NCBI RefSeq assembly: GCF_023023025.1
Contig: NZ_CP095481.1
Span: 1,674,001 to 1,738,000, forward strand
Source: Amycolatopsis sp. WQ 127309
GTDB taxonomy: Bacteria > Actinomycetota > Actinomycetes > Mycobacteriales > Pseudonocardiaceae
Direction: 5' to 3'
DNA length: 64,000 bases
The position numbers were made by a program, and so were the translations under genes. Position 1 is the stretch's first letter. Each line of letters begins with the position of its first letter. The notes below the pieces were generated by a model. The model was not told the DNA's origin. It saw nothing but the letters and a program-made list of their open reading frames with translations, and ran no database searches. Positions 16,785 through 26,001 of the stretch are shown one piece after another.

Positions 16785-19444
16785 CGTTCGCTGCGGTGAT
16801 CGGTCTCGGTGCCGTCGTGGTGCTTGGCTTCGGTTTCCGTGGCTCCGGTCCCGTTGGCGTCATGCTGCGCAGCCTCGGTCCCGGTGCCGTCGTGGTGCGC
16901 GGCTTCGGTTTCCGCGGCTTCGGTCCCGTTGGCGTCATGCTGCGCAGCCTCGGTCCCGGTGCCGTCGTGGTGCGCGGCTTCGGTTTCCGTGGCGTCAGCT
17001 GCTGCCTCGGTGCCCGCGCTCCCCGCTTCGGCGCCCTCGGCCTGAGTCGGCTCGGCGACAACCGCGTAGGTCACTTCGGTCTGAGCAGGCTGAGTCTTCT
17101 GCGGCTCGGCGGTCTCGGTGACAACCGAGTCGGTCAGCACGGCTTCCGGCAGCTCGACCTCGGCACCGTCCGCCAACGGCCCGACAGCGGTGTCGGTCAC
17201 CTCGGCCTCGGCCGCAACCGGCTCGCCGACCACCACGGACAGCTCGGCGACCGCGGCATCATCAGCCTCGACCACCTGCGGCTCAGCAGCCACATCGCCC
17301 TGGGCCGATTCCGGCACGTCAGCCGCGCCGGTCTCGCCCACCGCAGTTTCCTGAGCCTCGGGCGTAGCGTCCGGCAACTCGGCAACATCAACCCGGCCCG
17401 GCTCCTGCTCGGAAGCCGCTTCGGCTTCAGAGCCAGCACCCGCGGCCTGCTCAACCTCCTGAGGCTCCGCAGCCTGGACCGGCTCCGACGCCTCAACCTG
17501 CTCGGCCGCCGCAACCGGCTCAGCCGACTGCTCGTCGACCGCAACACCTTCGGCTTCGACCACCTGCGACTCGGCACCGACCTGAGTCGACTCCGGCGCC
17601 TCAGCCGCCAGCGGCTCAGCCTCCGGCACGACCGACTGCAGCCCGACAGTCACCTCGGCCTGGGCCGGCTCCGGAACATCGGCCTCCGCAGGCTTGGTCT
17701 CCGCCGCAATGGGCTCGGCCTCCGCTGACTCGGTCTCCGTCGACACAGCAGCAGCCGGCTCGGCTTCCGCCGTCAACGGCTTGGCCGCGGCGGACTCCGT
17801 CTCGGCGGTCAGCGGCTCCGCCGCTACCGCTTCGGCCGCCGCCGTAACCGGCTCGGCCTCAGGCACAACCGACTGCGGCTCGGCAGTCACTTCGACCTGG
17901 GTCAGCGCCGAAACCTCAGCTCCCGGCGCGGCTTCAGCCGCCACCGACTCGGTCCCGGCAGTCGCCTGGTCAACCTCAGCCGACTCGGTCCCGGCGGCCG
18001 CAGGCTCAGCCGCAGCCGACTCGGTCCCGGCAGTCACCAGCTCAACCGACTCAGTCCCAGCCACCACCGGCTCAGCCACAGCCGACTCGGTCCCGGCAGT
18101 CACCAGCTCAACCGACTCAGTCCCAGCCACCACCGGCTCAGCCACAGCCGACTCGGTCCCGGCAGTCACCAGCTCAACCGACTCAGTCCCAGCCACCACC
18201 GGCTCAGCCACAGCCGACTCGGTCCCGGCCGCCACCGGCTCAACCGACTCAGCCCCAGCCACCACCGAGTCAGCCGCAACCGACTCGGTCCCAGCGGTCA
18301 CCGGCTCAACCGACTCAGCCCCAGCCACCACCGGGTCAACCACGACCGGCTCGATCCCAGCCGTCACCGGGTCGACCTTGGCCGGCTCGGCTTCCGTCGT
18401 CACCTCAGACTGAGTCGCCTCGGTCGCCAGCGGCTCGGCCGTCGTCGCCGTTGCTGCTGCCTCGGCCTCCGCTACCTCCGGCTCCACCTCCGCCGGTGAC
18501 AGGTCAGACTCCGTCACCGCGGTTTCGGTCTCCGCTGCCGGGGACTCGATCGCCTCCGTGGCCTCGACCACCGCTACCGCCTCGACCTCGGCCACCGTCG
18601 GGTCCGTGATCGTTCCCTCGGCTCGGTCCGCGGGCGGCGAAACAACCGAAACATCCGCAGCCGCCGGAGCTTCCGAAGGCTCAGCAGCAGGCGTGTCGTA
18701 CTCCAGCAGTGAGTCGTCGTAGACCAGTTCCGCCACCGGGATCGACGATGTCACCTCGACCTCTACCTCAGAGTGCGCTCCGCAGCCGTACTCGACGTCG
18801 ACCACGTGGCCGTCCGCTGGGGCTATGTCGTTCGTGCATGCTCCGAAGCCGCCTCGCAGCGAGCCCGCCAGCGGGACGAAGAAACCGCACGTTCCGCACA
18901 CCCCCGGCGCCGATCGGGCCATGTCCGAGCGGGGGCCGAACTCGCCGCCGTGCCAGCGGGTTGCCGCGTCTTCGCGGCCGAAGCGGGACAGGACGTGGAT
19001 GCGGCCCAAGCCCGTCTCGCGGGCCACCTCCTCCACCGCCGGGTCGTCCGACTGGAGGTACGCCGGAGCGAGGCGGGGGTCGTTGTCGTCCGTCGGGAAG
19101 ATGTCGCCGACGCCCAGGTCACCCGCGCGGACCCGGCGCTCCCACGGCACCCACGCCGGCGCGATGCGCGCCTCGGGGCCGGGCACCAGGACGACCTCGC
19201 TGACCGTCACCGGCTCGTCGTCGCCCGCCAAGGCGATCGTCACGCACCAGCGCCAGCCGCGGTAGCCGGGCACCTGCGCCTCGAACAGGTGACTCGCCGA
19301 GACCGCATCCTCCCGGCCGGCGCCGACGTGGGCACCGATCTGCTCCTCGGGCGCTTCCGCCAGCACCGCGACACGCGCGAACTCCACCGCATCGGCGAGT
19401 TTGCGCTGCACGGAGCCGTCGTCCAGGGTCAGCAGCAGAGTCAT
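16781..19444 (-). CDS. DUF3027 protein with very long repetitive acidic tail
   Basis: An 887-residue protein. Residues 1-235 form the conserved DUF3027 domain. It holds CGTCGFF (Cys183, Cys186), Cys203, Cys221 and His224, a possible zinc site (inference), and SRFGREDAATRWHGGEFG. Residues 245-887 are Ala/Glu/Thr/Val-rich low complexity with 22-residue tandem repeats and a C-terminal His/Asp/Gly/Thr repeat. Family proteins are usually about 250-300 residues, so the tail is exceptional. The start ATG 19444 has CACAAT 7 bases upstream and no clear Shine-Dalgarno. It is transcribed with the sacsin-type ATPase. Confidence 0.85.
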   Translation of the reverse strand: MTLLLTLDDGSVQRKLADAVEFARVAVLAEAPEEQIGAHVGAGREDAVSASHLFEAQVPGYRGWRWCVTIALAGDDEPVTVSEVVLVPGPEARIAPAWVPWERRVRAGDLGVGDIFPTDDNDPRLAPAYLQSDDPAVEEVARETGLGRIHVLSRFGREDAATRWHGGEFGPRSDMARSAPGVCGTCGFFVPLAGSLRGGFGACTNDIAPADGHVVDVEYGCGAHSEVEVEVTSSIPVAELVYDDSLLEYDTPAAEPSEAPAAADVSVVSPPADRAEGTITDPTVAEVEAVAVVEATEAIESPAAETETAVTESDLSPAEVEPEVAEAEAAATATTAEPLATEATQSEVTTEAEPAKVDPVTAGIEPVVVDPVVAGAESVEPVTAGTESVAADSVVAGAESVEPVAAGTESAVAEPVVAGTESVELVTAGTESAVAEPVVAGTESVELVTAGTESAVAEPVVAGTESVELVTAGTESAAAEPAAAGTESAEVDQATAGTESVAAEAAPGAEVSALTQVEVTAEPQSVVPEAEPVTAAAEAVAAEPLTAETESAAAKPLTAEAEPAAAVSTETESAEAEPIAAETKPAEADVPEPAQAEVTVGLQSVVPEAEPLAAEAPESTQVGAESQVVEAEGVAVDEQSAEPVAAAEQVEASEPVQAAEPQEVEQAAGAGSEAEAASEQEPGRVDVAELPDATPEAQETAVGETGAADVPESAQGDVAAEPQVVEADDAAVAELSVVVGEPVAAEAEVTDTAVGPLADGAEVELPEAVLTDSVVTETAEPQKTQPAQTEVTYAVVAEPTQAEGAEAGSAGTEAAADATETEAAHHDGTGTEAAQHDANGTEAAETEAAHHDGTGTEAAQHDANGTGATETEAKHHDGTETDHRSER
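16809..17040. repeat. 75-bp intragenic repeat (C-terminal end of DUF3027 gene)
   Basis: A block starting GTGCCGTCGTGGTGCGCGGC recurs about 75 bases apart (near 16884 and 16959, with a partial copy near 16809). It encodes 25-residue units of the type HHDGTGTEAAQHDANGTEAA. The copies are nearly identical, implying recent duplication. Confidence 0.8.
17930..18390. repeat. 66-bp tandem array inside DUF3027 gene
   Basis: About seven 66-bp units encode 22-residue repeats (type VELVTAGTESAVAEPVVAGT). The units at 18061-18126 and 18127-18192 are identical. Those at 17995, 18193, 18259 and 18325 are progressively diverged. The multiple-of-three unit keeps the frame, so copy number can change without breaking the gene. 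Confidence 0.88.
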
Positions 19445-19495
19445 GCGGCCAATTGTGCCGCACGCACCCGCGGCGCCCGTGCCAGGCTGTTCTAC

Positions 19496-20266
19496 GTGCG
19501 CACGCCGATCCTCACCACGCTGCTGCTGGCCGCCGCGCTCGGCGGCTGCGCGGGCACTCCCGCCACGCCGTCCGGCCCGGAACAACTCACGGTCCAGGTG
19601 GTCTCGACGCTGCCGCACGACCCCGCCGCGTTCACCGAAGGCCTCGAGTTCGCGGGCAGCACGCTCTACGAAAGCACCGGCCTCGCCGGCCGGTCGCAGC
19701 TGACCGCCGGACCCGCCGGCGGACCCGCCAACCAGCGAGCCAACCTGCCGTCGCCGCTGTTCGGCGAGGGCGTCACGATCCTCGGCCCGACGCTCTGGCA
19801 GCTCACCTGGCAGGACGGCTTCGCGATCGAACGCGACACGAAGACCCTCGCCGAGCTGCGGCGGGTGCCGTTCCAGGGCGAGGGCTGGGGGCTGTGCCAC
19901 CAGGACAACGGCCGGCTGGTGATGAGCAACGGCTCCTCGTGGCTGACCTTCCGCGACCCGAAGACCTTCGCCGTGACCGGCACTGTCGACGTCGGCCGCG
20001 ACCAGCTCAACGAACTGGAGTGCGTCGGCGACGACGTCTACGCAAACGTTTGGCACACCGACACCATCCTGCGGATCGACGCCGCCACCGGGCACGTCAC
20101 CGCGACGATCGACGCAGGTCAGCTGCGTGCGCAGGCGAAGGTGACCGACCCGGAAGCCGTGCTCAACGGGATCGCCGCCGTCCCGGGGACCGACGAGTTC
20201 CTGCTGGCCGGCAAGCAGTGGCCGGTCACGTTCCGGGTGAGGTTCGTCCCGCCAACGCACGGATGA
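19496..20266 (+). CDS. Lipoprotein glutaminyl-peptide cyclotransferase (plant-type QC)
   Basis: A 256-residue predicted lipoprotein with lipobox LGGC in the first 20 residues. It is followed by the five-bladed propeller signature of plant-type QC: PHDPAAFTEGLEF, YESTGL, LWQLTWQDG, FQGEGWGLC, LNELECVGDDVYANVW and DPEAVLNGIA. It would convert N-terminal glutamine of exported proteins to pyroglutamate at the cell surface. The GTG start is 7 bases after CAGGCT (19483-19488), so it is probably leaderless. It is divergent from DUF3027 across 51 bases. Confidence 0.88.
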   Translation: MRTPILTTLLLAAALGGCAGTPATPSGPEQLTVQVVSTLPHDPAAFTEGLEFAGSTLYESTGLAGRSQLTAGPAGGPANQRANLPSPLFGEGVTILGPTLWQLTWQDGFAIERDTKTLAELRRVPFQGEGWGLCHQDNGRLVMSNGSSWLTFRDPKTFAVTGTVDVGRDQLNELECVGDDVYANVWHTDTILRIDAATGHVTATIDAGQLRAQAKVTDPEAVLNGIAAVPGTDEFLLAGKQWPVTFRVRFVPPTHG

Positions 20267-20304
20267 GCAGGCGGAACCGGCCTCGGGTAAGGCAGGATTG
20301 AGGC

Positions 20305-22356
20305 GTGGCACTCTTCGGCTCCCGCTCCGGCTCCGACGGCGCACGCACCGGCCGGTCGGGTCAGCGCGGCCGGAAGAGCAAGCGACGCTGGACGCCGGAA
20401 CCGGGCGCGGCCCAGGCCCGCTCCTGGCGGGACGCCGCGCCGACACGCGCCGACCGCCCGGCCGCCAACCCCACCCGGGTCGACCGCGCCGCGGCCCCGC
20501 CCGCGAACCCCACTCGCGTCGACCGCCCCGCGGCGCCGCCCGCGAACCCGGCCCGCGTCGATCCCCAGTACGCGGAACGACCCCAGCCGCCCCGGCAAGA
20601 GCCACCCCGCCAGGCGCCGCCCCGGCGCGAGCCGCCGGGTGGGTACTACGACCAGGCACCCCGCGTCCCGGACGCGAACGAGGCCCCGACCGCCGCCGCG
20701 CCGACCGGGCACCGGCCACCGCCACCGCCGCGTGGCGCCCGGCCGTACCCGGCTCACGACCCGAACCGCGCCGACCCGAACCGCACCGAGCAGGTCCGCC
20801 GCGAGCCGGCCCCGCCGGGCAGCTTCTACCAGGGCGAATACCACCCGGGCAGCGGCGAGTACGAGCACTACGACACCGGTGGTTACGCGGGCGAGCCGCG
20901 CCCGCCCGAGCCCGAACCGGTGCCCCGGGAAGAGCCGCGCACTCCCGGCGGCACGCCGAAGCTGCCGAAGAAGATCACCGTCACGCGCGTGGCGGCGATG
21001 CGCGGGCGGCAGCTGACCGGCCAGGCCGTCGGCGCCTTCCAGCGCGCGACGAAGGCCGACGGCGCCGAGAAGTCCGGCCTCACCTCGCTGACCTACGCCG
21101 TGATGCTGAACTACGCCAGCGACGCGGCGATGGCGATCGCGCTGGCCAACACCCTGTTCTTCGCCGCGACCAGCGGCGAGAGCAAGGGCAAGGTGGCGCT
21201 CTACCTGCTCATCACGATCGCGCCGTTCGCGCTGGTCGCGCCGGTGATCGGGCCCGCGCTCGACAAGGTGCAGCGCGGCCGTCGGCTGGCGATGTGCGCG
21301 TCGTCGGTCGGCCAGGGCCTGATGGCCGTCGTGATGGCGCTGCACTTCGACGACTGGCTGCTCTACCCGGCCGCGCTCGGGATGATGGTGCTCTCGAAGT
21401 CGTTCACCGTGCTCAAGGCCGCGGTGACGCCGCGGGTGCTGCCGTCCGAGATCACGCTGTCCAAGACGAACGCCCGGCTGACCACGTTCGGCCTGATCGC
21501 CGCGGGCACGTTCGGCGCCCTGGCCAGCGGCATCAACGCCATCACCGGCTCGGCGGGCGCGCTGTGGTTCACGGCGCTGATCTGCGTCGCCGCGGCCGTG
21601 CAGTCGATGCGGATCCCGGCCTGGGTCGAGGCGACCGAGGGCGAGGTCCCGACGTCGCTTTCGGCGCACCCGACCGAGAAGAAACGACGTCAGCCGCTGG
21701 GCCGCCACATCGTCGTCGCGCTGTGGGGCAACGGCTCGGTGCGCGTGCTCACCGGCTTCCTGATGATGTTCGCCGCGTTCGCGGTGAAGGCCCAGACCGA
21801 GGGCACCGGGCACACCCCGTTCATGCAGCTGCTGCTGCTGGGCGTGATCGGCGTCGCGGCCGGGGCCGGCGGGTTCCTCGGCAACGCGCTGGGCTCGCGG
21901 CTGAGCTTCGGTTCGCCGGACCAGGTGATCGTCGCGTGCGTGGCGAGCTGCGTGCTGGCCGCGCTGGTGGCGACCGTGCTGCCCGGCTTGGCGACGGCGG
22001 CGATCGTCGGCCTGGTCGGCGCGACGGCCAGCGCGCTGGCGAAGATCAGCCTCGACGCCGTGATCCAGGAGGACCTGCCCGAGGAGTCGCGCGCGTCGGC
22101 GTTCGGCCGCTCGGAGACCGTGCTGCAGCTGGCGTGGTGCCTCGGTGGCGGCGCCGGCCTGCTGCTGCCGCCGACTTACTGGATCGGCTTCCTGGTGATC
22201 ACGGTCGTCCTGGCCGTCGGCCTGACCCAGACCTACCTGGTGCGCCGCGGCGGTTCGCTCGTGCCGGGCCTGGGCGGTGACCGCCCGCTGCGCCCCGAGC
22301 CGACCGGCAGCTTCCCGGCCCAGGGCCTGCCCGGGGACCCGCGGGCCCGCCGGTAG
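20305..22356 (+). CDS. MFS-type membrane protein with long disordered N-terminus
   Basis: A 683-residue protein. Residues 1-220 are Pro/Arg/Ala-rich and disordered, with a short repeat (PAANPTRVDR, PAAPPANPTRVDR). The rest is a 12-helix major facilitator (AMAIALANTLFF, VIGPALDKVQRGRR, GFLGNALGSRLSFGS). The substrate is unknown. It matches the position and strand of mycobacterial Rv0876c, which lacks so long a tail by my recollection. GTG 20305 gives VALFGSRSGSDG. DUF2771 follows 10 bases later. Confidence 0.85.
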   Translation: MALFGSRSGSDGARTGRSGQRGRKSKRRWTPEPGAAQARSWRDAAPTRADRPAANPTRVDRAAAPPANPTRVDRPAAPPANPARVDPQYAERPQPPRQEPPRQAPPRREPPGGYYDQAPRVPDANEAPTAAAPTGHRPPPPPRGARPYPAHDPNRADPNRTEQVRREPAPPGSFYQGEYHPGSGEYEHYDTGGYAGEPRPPEPEPVPREEPRTPGGTPKLPKKITVTRVAAMRGRQLTGQAVGAFQRATKADGAEKSGLTSLTYAVMLNYASDAAMAIALANTLFFAATSGESKGKVALYLLITIAPFALVAPVIGPALDKVQRGRRLAMCASSVGQGLMAVVMALHFDDWLLYPAALGMMVLSKSFTVLKAAVTPRVLPSEITLSKTNARLTTFGLIAAGTFGALASGINAITGSAGALWFTALICVAAAVQSMRIPAWVEATEGEVPTSLSAHPTEKKRRQPLGRHIVVALWGNGSVRVLTGFLMMFAAFAVKAQTEGTGHTPFMQLLLLGVIGVAAGAGGFLGNALGSRLSFGSPDQVIVACVASCVLAALVATVLPGLATAAIVGLVGATASALAKISLDAVIQEDLPEESRASAFGRSETVLQLAWCLGGGAGLLLPPTYWIGFLVITVVLAVGLTQTYLVRRGGSLVPGLGGDRPLRPEPTGSFPAQGLPGDPRARR

Positions 22357-22366
22357 GCTCCGGCAC

Positions 22367-22852
22367 ATGCGACGTTCCCGGGTGGTGGCCCTGCTTGCGG
22401 CCGGTGGGTTCGCGGTGGCCGGCTGCTCGGCGCCCGGCCCGGCCGAGGTCACCTTCTACGCCGACGGCCACACCATCAACACCACGCCGGTGCTGACGTG
22501 CGACTACTCGCAGCAGCTCGCGCAGCCGTGCAGCGCCAACGGCCAGACGCAGACGCTCCGCATCCGGCCGGGCAAGCCGGTGCAGGTCTCGGTGCCCGGC
22601 GAGGTCGCGGACGCGCCGTGGCAGATCGTCTACGAGTACGTGACCCCGCAGGGCGAGTTCAAGCAGAGCGACCCGATCCCGTTCACCTCGCTGGACCGCT
22701 ACGCGTACACGGTCACGCCGCCGACGCCCGCCGACCGCATCTCGGCGGTCGACGTCCAGCGGTACACGGCCGTGCTGCGCGCGGACACCGGCGAGTCGGG
22801 CCTGCTGCCCAGCGACGTCTGGGGCCTGCGGCTCGACCAGCCGCAGGCGTGA
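22367..22852 (+). CDS. DUF2771 lipoprotein
   Basis: A 161-residue predicted lipoprotein. The signal peptide ends in VAGC (lipobox) and the domain contains VTFYADGHTINTTPVLTCDY and WQIVYEYVTPQGEFKQSDPIPFTS, typical of DUF2771. The function is unknown. TAGGCT (22354-22359) overlaps the stop of the MFS gene and ends 7 bases before the ATG, suggesting an internal leaderless promoter in addition to read-through. It pairs with the MFS gene as in mycobacteria (Rv0875c-Rv0876c). Confidence 0.88.
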   Translation: MRRSRVVALLAAGGFAVAGCSAPGPAEVTFYADGHTINTTPVLTCDYSQQLAQPCSANGQTQTLRIRPGKPVQVSVPGEVADAPWQIVYEYVTPQGEFKQSDPIPFTSLDRYAYTVTPPTPADRISAVDVQRYTAVLRADTGESGLLPSDVWGLRLDQPQA

Positions 22853-22859
22853 CGCCGGC

Positions 22860-23249
22860 TCAGGGATCGAGGTCCCGGGCCACGGCGCGCATGATCTCGC
22901 CGATCTGCTTGGTGTTCTTCTTGTCCGGGTAGCGGTTGCGCCGCAGGTCCGGCTGCACCTTCAGCTCGATCAGCTTGATCATGTCCTCGATCAGGCCGTG
23001 CAGCTCCTCGGCCGGGCGGCGACGGGCCTCGGCGACGGACGGCGGCGGGTCGATCAGCCGGACGGAGAGCGCCTGCGGCCCGCGACGGCCGTCGGCGACG
23101 CCGAACTCGAGCCGCTGTCCGGCCTTGAGCCCCTCGATGCCCTGCGGCAGCGCGGCCTTGCGGATGTAGACGTCGGCGCCACCGTCGTCCTGCGTGACGA
23201 AACCGAAGCCCTTCTCCACGTCGTACCACTTGACCTTGCCGGTCGGCAC
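22860..23249 (-). CDS. Cold-shock domain protein with C-terminal extension (CspB type)
   Basis: A 129-residue protein. Residues 1-66 are a cold-shock domain with RNP1 KGFGFVTQ and the RNP2-like DVYIRK. A 60-residue helical extension ([27 protein letters not shown]) follows, which distinguishes the mycobacterial CspB/Rv0871 type from the 67-residue CspA type. It binds single-stranded nucleic acid. The start is GTG 23249 with GAGGGA immediately upstream. It is convergent with DUF2771, 7 bases away. Confidence 0.9.
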   Translation of the reverse strand: MPTGKVKWYDVEKGFGFVTQDDGGADVYIRKAALPQGIEGLKAGQRLEFGVADGRRGPQALSVRLIDPPPSVAEARRRPAEELHGLIEDMIKLIELKVQPDLRRNRYPDKKNTKQIGEIMRAVARDLDP

Positions 23250-23382
23250 TTCCCTCACCAATCCTTCTGCTGTCCCGCTCACGACGAACGCGCCCGGTGG
23301 GCGTACCCAGGGCGCGCTCCTGAAAGGGTATCTCGCCACATGCCCTGGGGAGAAGTCGGTAACGGCGGATACCCTTTGCCCC

Positions 23383-23619
23383 ATGACGACCGCGACAAAG
23401 GAGGCCGCCGTGGCCGCCCCCGGTAAACCGTTCCTCATGCGGATCGGCATCGGCCTCTTCGGCCTCGGCATGCTCGCCGTGCTGGCGGTGTTCATCATGT
23501 TCGCCGCCGGCCTGGAGAACCTGCCGGTGTGGCTGTCGGCCGCCGCCGGGATCATCACGCCGCTGGGCCTGCTGCTGGGCTTGATCGCGCTGGTCCGCGA
23601 GGCCCGCGCCAAGAAGTAA
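23383..23619 (+). CDS. Small two-helix membrane protein
   Basis: A 78-residue protein of unknown family. It has a charged N-terminus, two membrane helices (about 20-42 and 48-70) and the basic tail REARAKK. TACCCT (23370-23375) lies 7 bases before the ATG with no Shine-Dalgarno, so a leaderless start is likely. It is divergent from the cold-shock gene. Confidence 0.65.
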   Translation: MTTATKEAAVAAPGKPFLMRIGIGLFGLGMLAVLAVFIMFAAGLENLPVWLSAAAGIITPLGLLLGLIALVREARAKK

Positions 23620-23675
23620 CAGCGCAGCTCCGCTGCTCCGTTGAGGGCGGCGGCGGGGGCATGGATGGAGTAGCG

Positions 23676-24299
23676 TCAGGGCACCACGCTCCCGGCGAAG
23701 GTCCGTTCGAACCAGTCGGGGAACTCCGTCAGCGAGTCGAACACCACTTCGGCACCCTCGCGCAGCAGCAGGGCGCGATCGCACGGACCCGTCGTGACGC
23801 CGACCGGGATCGCCCCGGCGGCGAGCGCGCCCCGGACGTCGCCGGCGTGATCTCCGACATACACGCGCGCATCGTGCGCCAGCAGCGCCTCGGCCTTCCG
23901 CGTCGACCACAGCTCGCCGACGACCTCGTCGACGTCCAGGCCGAGCGCGTCCACGTGCAGCTGCGCGTTGGGCGCGTACTTGCCGGTGACGACGAGCGTG
24001 CGCCCGCCCGCGGCCCGGACCGCGCGCAGCGACTCGGCCGCGCCCGGCAGCGCGACCGTGCTCGGCACGACCATGTCCGGGTACAGCGCGCGGAACCGGT
24101 CGATCAGGCCCGGGATGCGTTCTTCGGGCGCCTCGAAGCCGCGCAGGGCGTCGTCGAGCGGCGGGCCGAGGTTGGCCGCGAACGCCGCGCCGTCGAGCGG
24201 CAGGCCGGCCTCGACGCCGAGCCTGTTCATCGCCGCCTCCATGCCCGGCCGCGCGTCGATCAGTGTCATGTCGAGGTCGAAGCCCACCGTGATGCCCAC
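23676..24299 (-). CDS. HAD-superfamily hydrolase (phosphoglycolate-phosphatase-like)
   Basis: A 207-residue HAD phosphatase. Motif I is GFDLDMTLID with the two catalytic aspartates, motif II is the LVVTGKYAPN strand, motif III a central Lys (STRKAEAL), and motif IV VYVGDHAGDV. A helical cap lies between motifs I and II. The likely substrate is a small phosphomonoester. GTG 24299 is preceded by TACGGT with a 6-base spacer, another leaderless pattern. Confidence 0.85.
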   Translation of the reverse strand: MGITVGFDLDMTLIDARPGMEAAMNRLGVEAGLPLDGAAFAANLGPPLDDALRGFEAPEERIPGLIDRFRALYPDMVVPSTVALPGAAESLRAVRAAGGRTLVVTGKYAPNAQLHVDALGLDVDEVVGELWSTRKAEALLAHDARVYVGDHAGDVRGALAAGAIPVGVTTGPCDRALLLREGAEVVFDSLTEFPDWFERTFAGSVVP

Positions 24300-24370
24300 A
24301 CCAGCACCGTAGCTGCCACCACCGACAGATTTCCCACGGTTTGTACACGCGAACCGATCATGTACAGCGT

Positions 24371-24397
24371 CTTGACAGCGGAGCGATCTGTGTCAAG
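24371..24397. promoter_or_regulatory. Candidate TetR operator and promoter
   Basis: Perfect 7-bp arms CTTGACA (24371-24377) and TGTCAAG (24391-24397) lie 13 bases apart, just before the GTG of the TetR gene. The left arm contains a consensus -35 (TTGACA), so binding would block the promoter. Two TGTACA hexamers lie further upstream, at about 24343 and 24361. Confidence 0.55.
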
Positions 24398-24405
24398 GTG
24401 AGAGT

Positions 24406-24990
24406 GTGACCAGCTTCACTGACCGGACCAAGGCGTCCCTGCGCGAAGCGCTGCTCGACGCGGCCGGGGACCTGCTGCCGGACCGGGGTTACGCGGCGCT
24501 GCGGATGGCCGACGTCGCGGCCCGGGCCGGGGTGAGCAGGCAGACCGTCTACAACGAGTTCGGCAACAAGGCGGCGCTGGCCCAGGCGGTGGCGCTGCGC
24601 ACCGCGGCGGAGTTCCTCGACGGGATCCGGCAGCGGTTCGAGACGGCGGACGGCCTGCTGGCCGGCATCCACCGCGGCGTCGTCTACACGATCGAGCACG
24701 CGCGGGAGAACCGCCTGGTCGCGGCGGCGCTCGGCACCGAAGCCGGCGAAGACCTGCTTCCCCTGCTGACCACCAAGGGCGAGCCGATCCTGACCGCGGC
24801 CGCCGAACTGGCGGCCGAGCACTACCTCGAACTGGAGCCGGGGCTGTCGGCCGAGTCCGCCGCCCTGCTCGCGGAGACCGTCGTGCGGCTTTCGCTGTCG
24901 CACCTCGTGCTCCCCACGCACACGGCGACGGAGGCGGCCGACGCCGTCACCGCCGTCATGGAACCCGCCATCCGGCACTTCGTCCCCTGA
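24406..24990 (+). CDS. TetR-family regulator (Rv0232-like)
   Basis: A 194-residue TetR protein with its helix-turn-helix at about residues 30-55 ([25 protein letters not shown]) and a helical ligand domain. It lies 34 bases before an R2-like ligand-binding oxidase. The same pairing occurs in M. tuberculosis as Rv0232-Rv0233, so it probably controls its neighbour. GTG 24406 lies 8 bases beyond the inverted repeat, which suggests autorepression. Confidence 0.9.
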   Translation: MTSFTDRTKASLREALLDAAGDLLPDRGYAALRMADVAARAGVSRQTVYNEFGNKAALAQAVALRTAAEFLDGIRQRFETADGLLAGIHRGVVYTIEHARENRLVAAALGTEAGEDLLPLLTTKGEPILTAAAELAAEHYLELEPGLSAESAALLAETVVRLSLSHLVLPTHTATEAADAVTAVMEPAIRHFVP

Positions 24991-25024
24991 TCGTCCCCTG
25001 TTTCGTCCACAATGGAGTGACACG

Positions 25025-25993
25025 ATGACCGACACGCTCCCGGAGTTGCGGACCGGCTTCTCCTCACTGCGCAAGGGCGGCCTGAACTGGGACTCGTTCC
25101 CGCTGCGGCTGTTCGTCAAGGGCAACAAGAAGTTCTGGAACCCGGCGGACCTCGACTTCAGCCGCGAACGCGAAGGCTGGGACACGCTCAACCCCGAACA
25201 GCAACGAAGCACGACGTACCTGGTCGCGCAGTTCATCGCGGGCGAAGAAGCCGTCACCGAGGACATCCAGCCGTTCATGCGGGCGATGTCGGCGACCGGC
25301 CGGTTCGGCGACGAGATGTACCTGACGCAGTTCTGCTTCGAGGAAGCCAAGCACACGGAAGTGTTCCGGCGCTGGATGGACGCCGTCGGGCTGACCGAGG
25401 ACCTGCACCCGTACGTCGCCGAAAACCCGCACTACCGCAAGCTGTTCTACGAAGAGCTGCCGCAGTCGTTGCGGGCGCTGGAGGACGATCCCAGCCCGCT
25501 CAACCAGATCCGGGCGAGCGTGACGTACAACCACGTCATCGAGGGCAGCCTCGCGCTGACGGGGTACTACTCGTGGCAGCTGATCTGCACCCAGCAGAAC
25601 ATCCTGCCGGGCATGCAGGAACTGGTCCGCCGCATCGGCGACGACGAACGCCGCCACATGGCGTGGGGCACGTTCACCTGCCGGCGGCACGTCGCCGCGG
25701 ACGACTCGCTGTGGGACGCGGTGCAGCAGCGGATGGGCGAGCTGCTCCCCCACGCGCTCGACATGATCCAGTGGGTGCAGGACCAGTTCGAAGAAGTGCC
25801 GTTCGACAACGACCCGGAGGAGATCATCCAGTACGCGGCGGACCGCGCGCAGCGACGGCTGGGCGCGATCGAGTCGGCGCGAGGGATGCCGGTCGAGCAG
25901 ATCGACCTGGACTACTCGCCGGAACAGCTGGAAGACACGTTCGGCGAGGAAGACGAGAAGGCGATTGCCGAGGCTGCGGCCGCCGTTTCCTGA
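25025..25993 (+). CDS. R2-like ligand-binding oxidase (R2lox)
   Basis: This 322-residue ferritin-like protein matches the Rv0233/R2lox family, which binds a mixed Mn/Fe cofactor and a long-chain fatty acid. The residues known in the mycobacterial protein are all present at a constant +6 offset: metal ligands Glu74, Glu107, His110, Glu173, Glu208 and His211, and the Val77-Tyr168 pair that forms an ether cross-link. It is therefore not a ribonucleotide reductase subunit. GGAG precedes the ATG. The physiological substrate is unknown. Confidence 0.93.
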   Translation: MTDTLPELRTGFSSLRKGGLNWDSFPLRLFVKGNKKFWNPADLDFSREREGWDTLNPEQQRSTTYLVAQFIAGEEAVTEDIQPFMRAMSATGRFGDEMYLTQFCFEEAKHTEVFRRWMDAVGLTEDLHPYVAENPHYRKLFYEELPQSLRALEDDPSPLNQIRASVTYNHVIEGSLALTGYYSWQLICTQQNILPGMQELVRRIGDDERRHMAWGTFTCRRHVAADDSLWDAVQQRMGELLPHALDMIQWVQDQFEEVPFDNDPEEIIQYAADRAQRRLGAIESARGMPVEQIDLDYSPEQLEDTFGEEDEKAIAEAAAAVS

Positions 25994-26001
25994 CGCGCGT
26001 G

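Noticed and set aside
14016..16799. Long open frame (over 900 codons) on the plus strand opposite the sacsin-type ATPase
   Set aside because: High GC removes stop codons from the opposite strand. The translation is Arg/Gly/Val-rich low complexity, while the minus-strand protein has clear ATPase motifs.
17930..18390. Possible CRISPR array
   Set aside because: The 66-bp units are tandem without unique spacers, are in frame within a coding region, and no cas genes are near.
16796..18413. Plus-strand open frames across the DUF3027 tail
   Set aside because: They arise from the repetitive GC-rich coding of the real minus-strand gene and encode only low-complexity Ser/Ala or Gly/Leu/Arg strings.
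25025..25993. Annotation as ribonucleotide reductase beta subunit
   Set aside because: The Val77-Tyr168 cross-link pair and ligand set match R2lox, and no NrdA/NrdE partner is present.
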